This document shows, piece after piece, positions 52,961-61,306 of a DNA stretch of 64,000 bases (position 1 is the stretch's first letter; each line of letters begins with the position of its first letter). The translations under genes and the position numbers were made by a program. Below the pieces are notes generated by a model. The model ran no database searches, was not told the DNA's origin, and worked only from the letters and a program-made list of their open reading frames with translations. This DNA is from Myroides odoratus (lineage in GTDB: Bacteria > Bacteroidota > Bacteroidia > Flavobacteriales > Flavobacteriaceae), in NCBI RefSeq assembly GCF_001549985.1, contig NZ_LROZ01000003.1:186001-250000 (forward strand), read 5' to 3'.

Positions 52961-53929
52961 ATGAAGTGCACCTTACTACTTTTAGCCTTGCTGTTGCTAA
53001 CCTCTTGTGCAACAGTGCTGAATGAAGATTCTCGTCTGATTTACTTTTATTCCAGTAAAAATCTAGAAAAAATAAAGGTGAAGGACTCTATTTACGAGTT
53101 GCCTGTTCAACTTAATTTAGCACGTTCAAAAGAAGATTTGAAGGTCGTTATGGTTACCGATTCAACGGATTTAAATTATACCATCAAAGCCCATTTAGAC
53201 AATAAATTTCTCGCTTTAAATTTAACTGGACTTGTATTCGCTCCAGTCAATTATGCTGTAGACTTAACGAATCACAGGCGATTTGAATACCCGCGTACTG
53301 TTTATTTGGATCCGATGATGGCAGATGGAATGCCTATAATTCAAGAGGAGCAAATGTTAAAACACAGAAATAAATATATTAACTATAAACCAAACACGAA
53401 AAAAGGCGATATCTATTTTTATGGAACATTTACACCGTTTAATTATATGTCTTTTGATATTCCCGGCGTGCTTCGAGAACAAAAACAAGAAGCTCTTGGA
53501 AATGGAGGAGGAGAAGTAGGGTTTCTTTATTATTATGGGGCTAATAGTTATCTTTCAATTGGGGCTGGAGGATATACTTCATTTATGCTTTTACCTATTT
53601 TAGAAGATTTTTTGTTATATGCTTATACCATTAAAGTAGCTAATTTTCATCAAATTAACCGTTTAAATTTAGGTTATGGTGTTTTTTGGGGGCGCAACCA
53701 AAATAGAGAAGATATTAGCGAAAATGGATATAATCGAGAGGATATTAAGGTGAGTAGCCACAATACGGTAGGATTACTAGCGGCAGTTAATTTTGAAGTG
53801 GCGAAAAATTTTCATGTTGGATTGAGTTATAAACCCTCTTTATATCGTGTAAGTGCACCTAAAGGTCACGTAAACAATCATTTACTTAGTTTAGAGCTGA
53901 TTTATAAGTTGAAATTGCGTGGCAAGTAG
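52961..53929 (+). CDS. Predicted outer-membrane-associated lipoprotein, function unknown
   Basis: A 322-residue lipoprotein with a short leader and clear lipobox LLTSC (Cys16). The second half is strand-rich and ends in alternating aromatic segments (NFHVGLSYKPSLYRVS, LLSLELIYKLKLRG), like a small outer-membrane barrel or barrel-associated protein. I recognise no family. The start at 52961 is set by the signal peptide and by a promoter element upstream; in-frame codons as far back as 52787 overlap the recG start and are unlikely. Confidence 0.7.
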   Translation: MKCTLLLLALLLLTSCATVLNEDSRLIYFYSSKNLEKIKVKDSIYELPVQLNLARSKEDLKVVMVTDSTDLNYTIKAHLDNKFLALNLTGLVFAPVNYAVDLTNHRRFEYPRTVYLDPMMADGMPIIQEEQMLKHRNKYINYKPNTKKGDIYFYGTFTPFNYMSFDIPGVLREQKQEALGNGGGEVGFLYYYGANSYLSIGAGGYTSFMLLPILEDFLLYAYTIKVANFHQINRLNLGYGVFWGRNQNREDISENGYNREDIKVSSHNTVGLLAAVNFEVAKNFHVGLSYKPSLYRVSAPKGHVNNHLLSLELIYKLKLRGK

Positions 53930-54092
53930 AGGGGATTCTCGCGACTTCACAAGAAGTTAACAGGATTAATTGGCATAGTTGGGTTATTTGGCGTATTTTA
54001 GAAGGATACTTAAGGTAGATTAAGTGTTGAGGTGAAAAAAGGAATGTATTTTTACTTCAAAGAAAAATAAACGTATAAAAACCACGCAAATT

Positions 54093-55010
54093 ATGTCAAA
54101 TGTAGATTTAGTTATTGAAGAAAGAGCGGCAAGTATTGGTAATTTTCTAGTTGGAAGACTATTGCCTTTCCGTCAAAAGAGAACCGTAGGTCCCTTTGCC
54201 TTTATTGACCACATGGGTCCAGCAGCAGTAAAAGAACATGATAATTTAGATGTTGACCCTCATCCGCATATTGGCTTATCCACGTTAACCTATTTATTTG
54301 AAGGTTCTATCATGCATAGAGATAGCCTTGGTAGCCATGTTGAAATTACACCTGGTGCAGTCAATTGGATGACAGCAGGACGTGGGGTTGTTCACTCAGA
54401 ACGCATGCCAGTTAATGTACGCCAAGACAGACCAGATATGGTTATGCATGGCTTGCAAATTTGGATTGCTCTACCCAAAGAATTAGAGGAAATCGAACCT
54501 TCATTTGTTCATATCGAAGCAAAGGACTTGCCTAGTTGGCAAGAAAATGGAGTAGACTATAAGTTGATCGCCGGAAAAGCTTTAGGTTATGAATCTCCTG
54601 TTCCTGTACACAGCCCTTTATATTATATTGAAATTAAATCCAAAGATGCAGCAAAAATCAATATTGGTGCAGGTTTATTTGGAGAAGCAGCCCTGTATAT
54701 TCTCGAAGGAGAAGTAACAAGCGGGGAACATACCTATGGAAATAAGAACATCTTAATTGCCAATGATAGTACATTGTGTGAATTTGAGATGGCTCCTAAT
54801 ACTACCGTTTATATTTTTGGAGGAGATCCCTTACCTGAAGAACGCTACATTCTTTGGAACTTTGTTTCGCATGATGTAGAACGTCTAGAAAAAGCAAAAC
54901 AAGATTGGATTGACCAAAATTATGAGGCTTTCCCTCTTATTGAAGGAGATGATAAGAGTTATGTTCCTTTCCCAGAAGGAATGAAGAATTTTAGAAATAA
55001 AACGAGTTAA
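54093..55010 (+). CDS. Pirin-family protein
   Basis: A 305-residue bicupin. The metal-binding residues of the N-terminal cupin are visible in DPHPHIGLSTLTYLFEGSIMHRDSLG and the following GRGVVHSERMP (about 50-115). Pirins bind iron; some bacterial ones are quercetinases, others bind regulators. C-terminal cupin about 165-270. Leads a three-gene run (pirin, OsmC, small GNAT), with gaps of 15 and 6 bases, suggestive of one operon linked to oxidative stress. Confidence 0.9.
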   Translation: MSNVDLVIEERAASIGNFLVGRLLPFRQKRTVGPFAFIDHMGPAAVKEHDNLDVDPHPHIGLSTLTYLFEGSIMHRDSLGSHVEITPGAVNWMTAGRGVVHSERMPVNVRQDRPDMVMHGLQIWIALPKELEEIEPSFVHIEAKDLPSWQENGVDYKLIAGKALGYESPVPVHSPLYYIEIKSKDAAKINIGAGLFGEAALYILEGEVTSGEHTYGNKNILIANDSTLCEFEMAPNTTVYIFGGDPLPEERYILWNFVSHDVERLEKAKQDWIDQNYEAFPLIEGDDKSYVPFPEGMKNFRNKTS

Positions 55011-55025
55011 ATCAGCAAGAAAAAA

Positions 55026-55427
55026 ATGGAAGTAAAAGTAATAGCTACATTATGCAGTACCTTATATCAAACAGAAGTAAAAGCAGGAAAAAACAGTATC
55101 ATCAGTGATGAACCAGTCGATTTAGGTGGTGGAGATACCGGATTGAATCCATTTGAATTGTTGGCTTCTTCTTTAGCTACGTGTACAGCTGCAACGTTGC
55201 GTATGTACATCAACATGAAGAAATGGGAGGTAGGGGAGATTATCGTACAAGTGGAAATGGAAGATGATAAGCCCAATCAAGTAGCTAATTTTAAGCGCGA
55301 AATATCGTTTACTGGTGCTTCTTTGGATGAGGCACAAGAGAAAAGATTATTAGCGATTGCAGAAAGATGCCCGGTACATCGAATCATAACCGGTAATGTA
55401 ATAATTGAAACAACCCTAAATAAGTAA
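55026..55427 (+). CDS. OsmC/Ohr-family peroxidase-like protein
   Basis: A 133-residue protein of the OsmC superfamily, which reduces organic hydroperoxides using two cysteines. Both are present: ASSLATCTAATLRMY (about residue 57) and ERCPVHRII (about residue 119). Middle gene of the pirin-OsmC-GNAT run. The exact subfamily (OsmC, Ohr or YhfA-like) is not certain. Confidence 0.9.
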   Translation: MEVKVIATLCSTLYQTEVKAGKNSIISDEPVDLGGGDTGLNPFELLASSLATCTAATLRMYINMKKWEVGEIIVQVEMEDDKPNQVANFKREISFTGASLDEAQEKRLLAIAERCPVHRIITGNVIIETTLNK

Positions 55428-55433
55428 GAAATA

Positions 55434-55718
55434 ATGGAAATAAAACACGAACAAAATGATAGTAAAGGTGCTTTTACCGCTTGGATTGACGGTAAAAAAG
55501 CAGGAGAGATGACGTATAGCGTTGCAGGAACCTCAATGATTATCGTTGATGCAACGCATGTAGATGAAGCATTTAAAGGTCAGGGAGTTGGACAAAAATT
55601 GCTCCAAGAGGGTGTTGTACCATTCGCAAGAGCAAAGGGAGTGAAAGTAATGCCTTTATGCCCATTTGCTAAAGCCATGTTTGATCGACATGCAGAATTA
55701 GCAGATTTACGTGCATAA
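55434..55718 (+). CDS. Small GNAT-like N-acetyltransferase (YjdJ type)
   Basis: A 94-residue mini-acetyltransferase of the type often called YjdJ or Gcn5-related: EAFKGQGVGQKLLQEGV is the acetyl-CoA loop, with PLCPFAKAMFDRH near the end. It starts six bases after the OsmC stop, so it is translated with it. Substrate unknown. Confidence 0.88.
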   Translation: MEIKHEQNDSKGAFTAWIDGKKAGEMTYSVAGTSMIIVDATHVDEAFKGQGVGQKLLQEGVVPFARAKGVKVMPLCPFAKAMFDRHAELADLRA

Positions 55719-55752
55719 ACAGAAGAATAAGTAGTAATAATTGAAAGAAAAG

Positions 55753-55808
55753 ACTTAGTGGACAAAAAAGGAGGCCAGGCATTCCTTTGTCTGCTAAGTT
55801 TTTTTACC
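55753..55808 (+). terminator. Intrinsic terminator after the pirin operon
   Basis: Interrupted stem ACTTAG..GACAAA..AAGGA pairing with TCCTTTGTC..CTAAGT, then T run. A TACCTTTG (55805-55812), a -7-like element for the next gene, overlaps its end. Confidence 0.78.
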
Positions 55809-55844
55809 TTTGTACCTACGTTTAACTGCTAATAATATTGCTTT

Positions 55845-56915
55845 ATGAATGAAAAAACATCATTTGGATTAATCACAACAATAGAAGTACCTTTTGCTAT
55901 TCAAGCGATGGGAAGTTGTTGGGCTAAAAAAGGGTTATTAGTAGCAAACTATGTATCAACAGATGCAGAAGATGCTTCTGCTTTTGAATTGGTGTATACC
56001 TTGATTGATGAAGAAGGAAATAAAAGAGAGATTGTCGAATCAGAAGGTGTTTTACCTACGTTGTTTTTAAATCCATTAGCTGCAAATTACGTGGCTGTAG
56101 TAGGGGATAAAGATGAAAGTGAATCTCGACAAATTCTACCTATTTTCAAGCGAAATACAGTAGAACAGTTTTGCTTTGATAAGGATTTAGCGGGGCGTTT
56201 TGTCGGTTGTACAAAAGCATCCACTATTTTTTATGAAGTGGATATCTGGAAAGAAAGTAAACAAGATATTATGACTTGTTTGACTTTTAATGAACACGCT
56301 ATTGTAGGATGCAAGCAGATAACAGTCCCTATGCCTAAAGGCAATAAGGTATGCGTACAAAATAATGAAATACACCTGATTACTGAAGTAGAATCAGGCT
56401 GGTTACACCGCCAAATTAACGAAAGTGGACAAGAAATCCGCAGTCGTGTGTTAGATTTTGATTTTCCTTTTGTACATGAAGCCTTGAGCTTGTCTTTTGA
56501 CCATAAATCTTATTTGTTATGTGAGGAAAATGGAGAAATTGGCTTGGTAGAAATTGATGAAGAAGGCAATTGTCTTTATGCTGAATTGTATAATTTAGGA
56601 GATGAATTCTTCGGTACTTGGCATCCTCAACACCTTAATGCGGAAACAAGTGCCATCCAGTTTACCACGGAACACGGGAATGGCTGGTTAGTTGTACGCA
56701 ACGATAGTTTAGTCGAATTGGTCTACAACAAAAATAAAAGCGGGTATAAAAACCTACTGTCTCAAGAGGTGCTAAATCTAGAGACTAATGATTTGGCTGT
56801 TTCTTCAATTAGCCCAATCTCAGATACTAAAATCGGAATTGTTTTTCACCCTCGTAAATCCCGTAAAGAAAAGTATAAGCAAGTGTATGTGTTGCAGCAT
56901 GAGGTTAACGGTTAA
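55845..56915 (+). CDS. Protein of unknown function with possible beta-propeller character
   Basis: A 356-residue cytoplasmic protein without signal peptide or membrane helix. It is strand-rich, acidic, and has several weak internal segments such as HKSYLLCEENGEIGLVEIDEEGN and TEHGNGWLVVRNDSLVELVYN that suggest repeated beta sheets, but no blade signature is certain. I recognise no family. Its last codons and TAA stop lie inside a run of seven 7-base repeats (56903-56951). Confidence 0.55.
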   Translation: MNEKTSFGLITTIEVPFAIQAMGSCWAKKGLLVANYVSTDAEDASAFELVYTLIDEEGNKREIVESEGVLPTLFLNPLAANYVAVVGDKDESESRQILPIFKRNTVEQFCFDKDLAGRFVGCTKASTIFYEVDIWKESKQDIMTCLTFNEHAIVGCKQITVPMPKGNKVCVQNNEIHLITEVESGWLHRQINESGQEIRSRVLDFDFPFVHEALSLSFDHKSYLLCEENGEIGLVEIDEEGNCLYAELYNLGDEFFGTWHPQHLNAETSAIQFTTEHGNGWLVVRNDSLVELVYNKNKSGYKNLLSQEVLNLETNDLAVSSISPISDTKIGIVFHPRKSRKEKYKQVYVLQHEVNG

Positions 56916-56951
56916 CAGTTTGCGGTTAACGGTTGACGGTTGACAGTGAAC
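56903..56951 (+). repeat. Seven tandem heptamers (GGTTAAC type)
   Basis: Exactly seven consecutive 7-base units: GGTTAAC, GGTTAAC, AGTTTGC, GGTTAAC, GGTTGAC, GGTTGAC, AGTGAAC. The stop codon of the preceding gene is formed within units one and two. It leads straight into the longer repeat array. Confidence 0.9.
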
Positions 56952-56953
56952 GG

Positions 56954-57364
56954 TTTTTTGTGAAGTCGTAAGATGTATCGATTAAAGTAGATGGCTGCAA
57001 AAAAGCCTCTTGTAAAAAACGAAAAGGCAAAAAAACTCTTTGTGAGGTTTGCTCTTTGTGAAGTCGTAAGATGTATCGATTAAAGTAGATGGCTGCAAAA
57101 AAGCCTCTTGCAAAAAAACGAAAAGGCAAAAAAACTCTTTGTGAGGTTTGCTCTTTGTGAAGTCGTAAGATGTATCGATTAAAGCAGATTGCTGCAAAAA
57201 AGCCTCTTGCAAAAAAACGAAAATGCAAAAAAACTCTTTGTGAGGTTTGCTCTTTGTGAAGTTGTAAGATGTATCGATTAAAGTAGATTGCTGTAAAAAA
57301 GCCTCTTGCAAAAAAACGAAAAGGCAAAAAAACGAAAAGGCAAAAAAACTCTTTGTGAGGTTTG
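56954..57364 (+). repeat. Tandem array of four units of 98-99 bases
   Basis: The marker TGAAGTCGTAAGATGTATCG (or with GTTGTAAG) starts at 56961, 57059, 57158 and 57257, spacing 98, 99 and 99. Each unit holds GATTAAAGTAGAT, an A-rich stretch with AAGCCTCTTG, ACGAAAAGGCAAAAAAACTC and TTTGTGAGGTTTGCTC. The last unit has an extra internal duplication of AACGAAAAGGCAAAA. Because 99 is a multiple of three, minus-strand frames stay open through the array; these are not real genes. Confidence 0.93.
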
Positions 57365-57404
57365 CTCATCATCTCACCACCTCACCACCTCACCCTCTTA
57401 TCAC
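57365..57404 (+). repeat. Five tandem octamers (CTCACCAC type)
   Basis: CTCATCAT, CTCACCAC, CTCACCAC, CTCACCCT, CTTATCAC in direct succession at the right edge of the long array. A matching octamer run closes the second repeat block (61118-61153). Confidence 0.9.
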
Positions 57405-57449
57405 CTTACAAAAAAATGTTAAGTTTTCTGTTTTTCTTTTCAATTCCTC

Positions 57450-57457
57450 TACTTTTG
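57450..57457 (+). promoter_or_regulatory. -7 element upstream of the first lgt
   Basis: TACTTTTG fits TAnnTTTG, 37 bases before the ATG; -33 position weak. Confidence 0.45.
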
Positions 57458-57493
57458 GAAACTTGAGTAAAAAGTAGAGACAAAAGAAAATAT

Positions 57494-58411
57494 ATGAATA
57501 TAAGTTTAGCTACGTGGAACGTAGATCCAGAGATTTTTAGAATAGGGGATTTTGCTGTTCGCTATTATGGTGTATTATTCGCTATAGGTATGATTTTGAG
57601 CTATCAATTCATGAAGCGAATTTTTAAGCGAGAGCAAATCGGAATTCAATATCTAGATAAACTTTTGATTTATATTGTGATAGGTACTGTAGTTGGGGCT
57701 CGATTAGGGCATTGTTTGTTTTATGATTTTGCCTATTATTCACAACATCCCTTAGAAATTATTTTACCTATTGCCAAAGTAGAAGGTAGTTATCATTTTG
57801 TTGGCTTTATGGGCTTAGCGAGTCATGGAGGGGCAATTGGTGTATTGTTGAGCTTAGCTTTGTTTTGTAAAAGATATAAAACGAACTTATTACAACTCTT
57901 GGATCGCTTGGTGATTGCAATCCCTATCACAGGCGCATTTATTCGCTTTGGGAATTTTATGAATTCTGAAATTTACGGTAAACCAACAGATTCTATTTTT
58001 GGCATTATTTTTTTACGTGATGATTCTATTTCAAGACATCCAACCCAATTATACGAAGCGTTCGCTTATTTAGCTGTTACCATCCTCTTGTATCGTTTAT
58101 ACCAAAAGAAATACAGCCGTTACAAGGGCTTGCTTTTTGGTCTTTTCTTGATTCTCATGTTTACTGCTCGTTTTGTATTGGAGTATTTTAAAGAAAATCA
58201 GGTTGCTTTTGAGGACGAGATGGCCTTGAATATGGGGCAAATTTTGAGCATTCCCTTTATGATTGTGGGATTGGGATTGGTGATTTGGAGTTTGCGAAAA
58301 CCCAAGGATGAGTCGAATCTCCGTATTGTAGATCCAAAAGAAAAACAAAATCAAGTAGGGGATGCTGAAGCAGATCCAACAAATGATAAAACAAACGATC
58401 CGATCGAATAA
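57494..58411 (+). CDS. lgt: Prolipoprotein diacylglyceryl transferase, additional copy
   Basis: Membrane enzyme that adds diacylglycerol to the lipobox Cys, first step of lipoprotein maturation. The 305 residues have about seven membrane helices and the key residues of the family: VRYYGVLFAIGMI near the start, SHGGAIGVLL (conserved His), IRFGNFMNSEIYG (conserved Arg and Asn of the Lgt signature) and TARFVLEYFKENQ (second conserved Arg). The C-terminus (about 270-305) is a hydrophilic, charged tail. Another lgt begins at 63855, so this genome has two. This one sits just after the 99-base repeat array and is followed by its own terminator. Confidence 0.9.
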   Translation: MNISLATWNVDPEIFRIGDFAVRYYGVLFAIGMILSYQFMKRIFKREQIGIQYLDKLLIYIVIGTVVGARLGHCLFYDFAYYSQHPLEIILPIAKVEGSYHFVGFMGLASHGGAIGVLLSLALFCKRYKTNLLQLLDRLVIAIPITGAFIRFGNFMNSEIYGKPTDSIFGIIFLRDDSISRHPTQLYEAFAYLAVTILLYRLYQKKYSRYKGLLFGLFLILMFTARFVLEYFKENQVAFEDEMALNMGQILSIPFMIVGLGLVIWSLRKPKDESNLRIVDPKEKQNQVGDAEADPTNDKTNDPIE

Positions 58412-58423
58412 GAATAAGGAACA

Positions 58424-58457
58424 AAACCTTCTAACCACTGCGGTAGAAGGTTTTTTT
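58424..58457 (+). terminator. Intrinsic terminator after the first lgt
   Basis: Stem AAACCTTCTA / TAGAAGGTTT with an inner CC..GG, then T run. Confidence 0.85.
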
Positions 58458-58537
58458 GTGGAGTGAACTTAATGTAGGTTAAGCGCTTTATCGGTTTAGA
58501 TGTTGTAATTTTATAATATACTAAAAAACAAGAAGTT

Positions 58538-59572
58538 ATGGAAATAGGAATCAGTATGTTTGGAGATTTGCGTTTGAATAAACAAACGAATACTTATCAA
58601 GCTCCACAACAACGTTTAAACGAATTAATTGAAGAAATCAAACTCATGGATCAGGTCGGACTTGACGTGTTTGGAATAGGAGAACACCACCGCCCGGATT
58701 ACGCCGTTTCGGCTCCTGATATTATTTTAGCAGCAGCGGCTAGTGTTACAGAAAAAATCAAACTAACAAGTGCGGTAACTGTTTTGAGCTCGAATGATCC
58801 CGTTCGCGTTTATCAATCGTTCTCAACCCTTGATTTATTGTCGAAAGGACGAGCTGAAATTACGGTTGGACGCGGTAGTTTTATTGAGTCATTTCCACTG
58901 TTTGGTTATAATTTGGATGACTATAATGAGTTATTTACAGAGAAATTAAATCTCTTATTGAATATTAATGCTACGGAAGAGCCGTTAACCTGGACTGGAA
59001 AACATCGCGCTTCGTTACAAGCCCAACAAGTATTTCCACGTGCAGAAAAACCGTTGGATGTTTGGATTGCAGCAGGAGGAACACCAGAATCGGTATTGCG
59101 TGCTGCTAAATTAGGCTTGCCTTTGGTATTTGCCATTATTGGTGGAATGCCAGAGCAGTACAAACCTTTCTTTGATTATTATAAAGCAGAATACTTGGCT
59201 GCAGGACATGATCCTAAAACCATGCAGATTGCAACCCATTCCCATGGTTTGGTTGGGGTAAATGGCAATCAATTGGCTAAAGAGTATTTTGATTTGTACA
59301 AAGGACAAATGGATCGCATTGGTGCATCAAGAGGATGGCAACCGTATACCTTTGAGCAATATGAAGGCGGTAGAAGTAGAGATGGAGCTTTGTTTATTGG
59401 AGATGCCAATCAAGTGATTGATAAGATTTTGTACCACCAAGAGATGTTTGGGTTAACCCGTTGGTTGATGCATATGGACTTAGGGGCACCTGATCATCAA
59501 ACCATGATGAAATCCATTGAATTGTTGGGAACTAAAGTAGCTCCTGCAGTTAAAAAAGCGCTACAGCAATAA
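58538..59572 (+). CDS. LLM-class (luciferase-like) flavin-dependent monooxygenase
   Basis: A 344-residue FMN/F420-type oxidoreductase with a bacterial-luciferase TIM barrel: GIGEHHRPDYAVSAPDIILAAAAS near residue 47, RAEITVGRGSFIESFPLFG (about 108), and WIAAGGTPESVLRAAKLGLP (about 172). Reactions range from alkanal to xenobiotic oxidation; no substrate can be named. Stand-alone, between two terminators. Confidence 0.9.
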   Translation: MEIGISMFGDLRLNKQTNTYQAPQQRLNELIEEIKLMDQVGLDVFGIGEHHRPDYAVSAPDIILAAAASVTEKIKLTSAVTVLSSNDPVRVYQSFSTLDLLSKGRAEITVGRGSFIESFPLFGYNLDDYNELFTEKLNLLLNINATEEPLTWTGKHRASLQAQQVFPRAEKPLDVWIAAGGTPESVLRAAKLGLPLVFAIIGGMPEQYKPFFDYYKAEYLAAGHDPKTMQIATHSHGLVGVNGNQLAKEYFDLYKGQMDRIGASRGWQPYTFEQYEGGRSRDGALFIGDANQVIDKILYHQEMFGLTRWLMHMDLGAPDHQTMMKSIELLGTKVAPAVKKALQQ

Positions 59573-59622
59573 GAAAATTCAACGAAATAGTTAAATTTGT
59601 TTTTTATAGATTTTTGGTTTGA

Positions 59623-59651
59623 AGAGATTGGAGCAATCCAATCTCTTTTTG
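59623..59651 (+). terminator. Intrinsic terminator after the monooxygenase gene
   Basis: Nine-base stem AGAGATTGG / CCAATCTCT, six-base loop, short T run. Confidence 0.8.
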
Positions 59652-59670
59652 CTGTTTAAATAACAAGACA

Positions 59671-60201
59671 ATGGTATACTTAGAAACGGAACGATTAATA
59701 CTCAGACAGTACAAGCAAGAGGATTTAGAGGCTTTTATTCGCTTGAATAGTGATCCAGAAGTGATGCGCTATTTTCTTGAAATGAAAAAGCCTGAGGAAT
59801 CAACGGAAATCATGCAAAATATGATGCGCAAGATAGAAGCGAATGGATTTGGAGCATTTGCCGTAGAGGAGAAGGCGACGCAACAATTTATTGGTTTTAT
59901 TGGATTGAATACCTTTACTTTTGAGGTAGATTTTGCTCCAGCAGTAGAAGTGCTTTGGCGTTTATTGCCTGAATTTTGGAATAAAGGCTATGCCACAGAA
60001 GGGGCTAAGGCTTGTCTTGATTTCGCGAAGGGGCAATTGAATTTGGATCGCGTATATGCTTTTACTACTTTGTCAAATAAGGCTTCAGAACAGGTGATGA
60101 TCAAAAGTGGCATGACGTATGTCAAAAATTTTAATCATCCGTTGGTTCCTGTAGATCATCCACTCTTGGAACACAAACTGTATATAAAAGAATATAATTA
60201 G
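59671..60201 (+). CDS. GNAT-family N-acetyltransferase (RimJ/RimL-like)
   Basis: A 176-residue acetyltransferase of the RimJ/RimL-like group: ETERLILRQYKQEDLEAFIRL at the N-terminus and WNKGYATEGAKACLDFAKGQL with the acetyl-CoA loop, then VMIKSGMTYVKNF. Members acetylate ribosomal proteins, antibiotics or small amines; no target is suggested by context. Confidence 0.88.
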   Translation: MVYLETERLILRQYKQEDLEAFIRLNSDPEVMRYFLEMKKPEESTEIMQNMMRKIEANGFGAFAVEEKATQQFIGFIGLNTFTFEVDFAPAVEVLWRLLPEFWNKGYATEGAKACLDFAKGQLNLDRVYAFTTLSNKASEQVMIKSGMTYVKNFNHPLVPVDHPLLEHKLYIKEYN

Positions 60202-60211
60202 AATTCATACA

Positions 60212-60240
60212 AAAAAAGAGCACCTAAAGTGCTCTTTTTT
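60212..60240. terminator. Bidirectional terminator between GNAT and DUF4377 genes
   Basis: Eight-base stem AAGAGCAC / GTGCTCTT, flanked by A and T runs; serves both convergent genes. Confidence 0.88.
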
Positions 60241-60256
60241 GTATTGAATCGTTTGA

Positions 60257-60661
60257 TTATGCTTTTGTTTTTGAAATTTCTTTCACTAAGATATAGCGAA
60301 TAGAAGGTGCATCAGCAGGAGGGTTTGGTACGTCTTCTTTGCGTACTTCTAACGTGTAGTTATACCCTTCTTCGTATTTAAAACCTTGAATTGAGGAATA
60401 GAATAACGTCCATTCTCCATCTTCTGTTTCTCTTACCTGTAAACATTTCATAGGTCCAACCCCTGTACAATCTACTTGTTTAGGCCCTACATACATGGTT
60501 ACAATGTTTTGTGTTTCTTTTGTTTCCGTTGTTTCTGTTTGATTCGTCGTTTCTTCTACGCTTGTTTCTTGAACAGTTCCTTCTTGTTGGTCTTTTTTCT
60601 CTTGACAACTTGCAAAAGCAAACATACCTACTAAACTCGCAATTAAAAATGTTTTTCTCAT
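60257..60661 (-). CDS. DUF4377 lipoprotein
   Basis: A 134-residue lipoprotein (lipobox FASC, Cys19) with a Thr/Glu-rich linker (about 22-50) and a C-terminal DUF4377 domain of small beta type (MYVGPKQVDCTGVGPMKCLQVRE, YILVKEIS). Function unknown. Two Cys in the domain could pair. Its promoter side faces the second repeat block. Confidence 0.82.
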   Translation of the reverse strand: MRKTFLIASLVGMFAFASCQEKKDQQEGTVQETSVEETTNQTETTETKETQNIVTMYVGPKQVDCTGVGPMKCLQVRETEDGEWTLFYSSIQGFKYEEGYNYTLEVRKEDVPNPPADAPSIRYILVKEISKTKA

Positions 60662-60750
60662 AGTAACTAAAAATTTTTGTGTAAAAATACGGATAATTAT
60701 TAATAAAATCTGCTTTTTTTAGTTAATTGTATGGTAATTAGTGGAGCTTT

Positions 60751-61112
60751 GTGAGGTTTGCTCTTTGTGAGGTTTGTTTTTTTGCTTTTTGTGAAGTCGT
60801 AAGATTTATCGATTAAAGGAAATACGCTATTTATTACTGCGCCTACTTATTCCAATTAGTCAATCTGCTCCGTATGTCATGCTGACGCAGGAAGCATCGC
60901 ATCTGTTACTCAACGTTTGCTTTTTGTGAGGTTTGTTTTTTGCTCTTTGTGAAGTCGTAAGATTTATCGATTAAAGGAAATACGCTATTTGTTACTGCAC
61001 CTAGTTATTCCAATTAGTCAATCTGCTCCGTATGTCCTGCTGACGGAGGAAGCATCGCATCTGTTACTCAACGTTTGTATTTTGTGAGGTTTGTTTTTTG
61101 TGAGGTTTGTTC
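60751..61112 (+). repeat. Two tandem units of 158 bases sharing modules with the first array
   Basis: The marker TGAAGTCGTAAGATTTATCG starts at 60792 and 60950, spacing 158. It has the same head as the 57 kb array (TGAAGTCGTAAGATnTATCGATTAAAG) and the same linker (TTTGTGAGGTTTG, several copies), but a different body: AATACGCTATTT, TTATTCCAATTAGTCAATC, TGCTCCGTATGTC, ATGCTGAC..AGCATCGCATC (with a short ATGCT/AGCAT inverted pair in the first unit), GTTACTCAACGTTTG. The two units differ at a few bases. Confidence 0.9.
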
Positions 61113-61117
61113 CTCGC

Positions 61118-61153
61118 CTCATCGTCTCATCGCCTCATCGCCTCATCGTCTCA
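61118..61153 (+). repeat. 4.5 tandem octamers (CTCATCGC type)
   Basis: CTCATCGT, CTCATCGC, CTCATCGC, CTCATCGT, CTCA closing the second repeat block, in the same position and orientation as the octamers at 57365. Confidence 0.9.
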
Positions 61154-61259
61154 GTTTGACCCATTGCACGTATACATGCGTTGTTTTTTCAAGGATTTAA
61201 TGAGCGGGTTGCAGTATTAATTAAAGTATTTTACCTACTAAAATGTTAGTTTTATTACT

Positions 61260-61267
61260 TATATTTG
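61260..61267 (+). promoter_or_regulatory. -7 element upstream of folE
   Basis: TATATTTG, good TAnnTTTG match, 40 bases before the ATG. No clear -33 element. Confidence 0.5.
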
Positions 61268-61306
61268 CGTTTATTTTAAAACTAAAACCGTATTAAAATC
61301 TAGATA

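Larger units (their letters stand above)
60662..61306. other. 645-base gap holding the second repeat block
   Basis: Contains the repeat features listed for 60751-61153 and a folE -7 element at 61260-61267; no gene or RNA I can support. Confidence 0.6.

Noticed and set aside
56954..57364. CRISPR array
   Set aside because: Units are 98-99 bases and nearly identical along their entire length, with no variable spacers and no cas genes nearby.
56926..57372. Minus-strand open frames of about 149 and 109 codons rich in Phe across the repeat array
   Set aside because: The repeats have a period divisible by three, which keeps frames open by chance. The predicted peptides are just repeat translations with no start context.
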